A stretch of 6,940 bases of DNA. Origin: Mesorhizobium sp. (GTDB lineage Bacteria > Pseudomonadota > Alphaproteobacteria > Rhizobiales > Rhizobiaceae). Within the stretch, counting starts at the first letter, position 1. Each line of letters begins with the position of its first letter. The notes beneath the pieces are model-generated. The model was not told the DNA's origin. It saw only the letters and a list, made by a program, of their open reading frames with translations, and searched no databases. The translations under genes and the position numbers were made by a program. Below are positions 6,259-6,940 of the stretch, in pieces. The DNA lies in the NCBI GenBank assembly GCA_030698645.1, contig JAUYMV010000253.1, forward strand, positions 1-6,940, written 5' to 3'.

Positions 6259-6940
6259 ATGATGGAATGGCTGACGGGCGTCCTCCCGGAGGGTTACGCC
6301 GACGCGATCCTGTGGGTCGCGGGAGCGCTGGTGCTCCTTGTCGTCGTGCTCCTGCTGATCCGCCTCATTCGGCGATTCGCATCCGGCACCTTCGTCGCCG
6401 GTGGCCGCAACCGCCGGGCGCGGCTCGCGGTGATGGATGCCGCCGCGATCGACAGCCGCCGCCGTCTCGTTCTGGTGCGGCGCGACGATGTCGAACATCT
6501 GATCCTGATCGGCGGCCCGACCGACGTCGTGGTCGAGCAGGACATCCGGGTGATGGGGCGGCCAGCGCGCCCTGCGCCCGCGAACGAAGCCGATATGGAA
6601 CACGCCCATGCGGCCGAGAACGAGCCGCAACGCCCGGCACAAATTGCCCCGGCGCCGCCGCCGGCGCGGACCATTCGCCCCGAGCCGCCGAGACCCGCAC
6701 GCCCGGCGCCCGAGGCAGCCTTCCAGGCTTCGCCGCGCGCGCCGGCTCCGCCGCCGCAGGCCCCTGCTCCACCCGTTCCTCCCCGCATGACGTCGCCGGG
6801 CCTCGCGCCGCATCCGGCGCCTCCTCAAGCCCCGCGCCAGCCGGGCGCGCCGCAACAGCTTCCGCGCGCCGTCGACCCATTTGCGCCGCGCACCGCCGAA
6901 CTGACGCGGCCGGCGCCGGCCGTGGTACCAGCGGTGACGC
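6259..6940 (+). CDS. fliO: FliO-like flagellar biosynthesis protein, N-terminal part (cut by right edge)
   Basis: Probable FliO family member, a small inner-membrane protein that helps assemble the FliP/FliQ/FliR flagellar export gate. The frame runs from ATG to the window edge (227 full codons) with no stop. Residues 14-37 form one membrane helix (ADAILWVAGALVLLVVVLLL), followed by a basic stretch. A short conserved domain (about 50-96) has the FliO-like core RRRLVLVRRDDVEHLILIGG, then PTDVVVEQ. From about residue 98 onward the protein is a Pro/Ala/Arg-rich, probably disordered tail, at least 130 residues long. GGAG at 6250-6253 supports the ATG at 6259 or the immediately following ATG at 6262 (spacing 5 or 8 nt); the two cannot be separated. 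The gene is divergent from cckA. The family call rests on the core domain and membrane topology; if wrong, it is a single-pass membrane protein of unknown role. Confidence 0.78.
   Translation, partial: MMEWLTGVLPEGYADAILWVAGALVLLVVVLLLIRLIRRFASGTFVAGGRNRRARLAVMDAAAIDSRRRLVLVRRDDVEHLILIGGPTDVVVEQDIRVMGRPARPAPANEADMEHAHAAENEPQRPAQIAPAPPPARTIRPEPPRPARPAPEAAFQASPRAPAPPPQAPAPPVPPRMTSPGLAPHPAPPQAPRQPGAPQQLPRAVDPFAPRTAELTRPAPAVVPAVT

Noticed and set aside
6223..6880. Minus-strand open frames opposite the fliO-like gene (6223-6855, 6294-6788, 6365-6880)
   Set aside because: Arg/Gly/Ala-rich shadows of the Pro/Ala-rich tail. The plus-strand frame has a ribosome site, a membrane helix and a conserved core.
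6590..6900. Pro/Ala-rich coding stretch as a tandem DNA repeat or CRISPR-like array
   Set aside because: There is no fixed repeat unit or spacing; it is compositional bias from CCG/GCG-rich codons.

Overview
The window is a high-GC chromosomal segment from an alphaproteobacterium. It most likely belongs to the Hyphomicrobiales (Rhizobiales), perhaps a Mesorhizobium/Phyllobacteriaceae-like genome. This rests on a CckA-type hybrid kinase with alphaproteobacterial sequence signatures, an adjacent FliO-like gene, and a urea ABC transporter operon in urtA-urtB-urtC order. Every gene call comes from reading the translations; no database search was possible.

Layout, from the left edge (urt genes and cckA are on the minus strand). 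Positions 169-1 hold the first 56 codons of urtC, cut by the window edge. Positions 1782-166 are urtB, whose stop overlaps the urtC start as ATGA. Positions 3171-1864 are urtA, the periplasmic urea-binding protein. The 81-bp urtA-urtB gap carries a perfect 11-bp GC-rich hairpin without a U-tract. Positions 3473-3172 are a 302-bp control region. It contains a near-ideal sigma-54 promoter about 40-60 bp before the urtA start, and a perfect 10-bp inverted repeat about 160 bp further upstream. Positions 6074-3474 encode CckA (866 aa). Positions 6075-6258 are a divergent intergenic region. From 6259 to the right edge, on the plus strand, is the start of a FliO-like gene with a long Pro/Ala-rich tail, still open at the edge.

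How the genes work together: UrtA captures urea in the periplasm and UrtB/UrtC form the membrane channel. The remaining permease sequence and the ATPases (normally UrtD and UrtE) should lie beyond the left edge. The sigma-54 promoter suggests the operon is switched on by nitrogen limitation, with NtrC the likely activator. CckA is the membrane kinase/phosphatase at the top of the CckA-ChpT-CtrA phosphorelay, which controls cell cycle and, in many alphaproteobacteria, motility. A FliO-like flagellar export gene beside it fits that link.

I found no tRNA, rRNA, CRISPR array, insertion sequence or phage gene. The window looks like core genome with well-conserved genes. The most useful new observations are regulatory: the sigma-54 promoter with its upstream inverted repeat, and the intercistronic hairpin. 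I do not see an undescribed multi-gene system.
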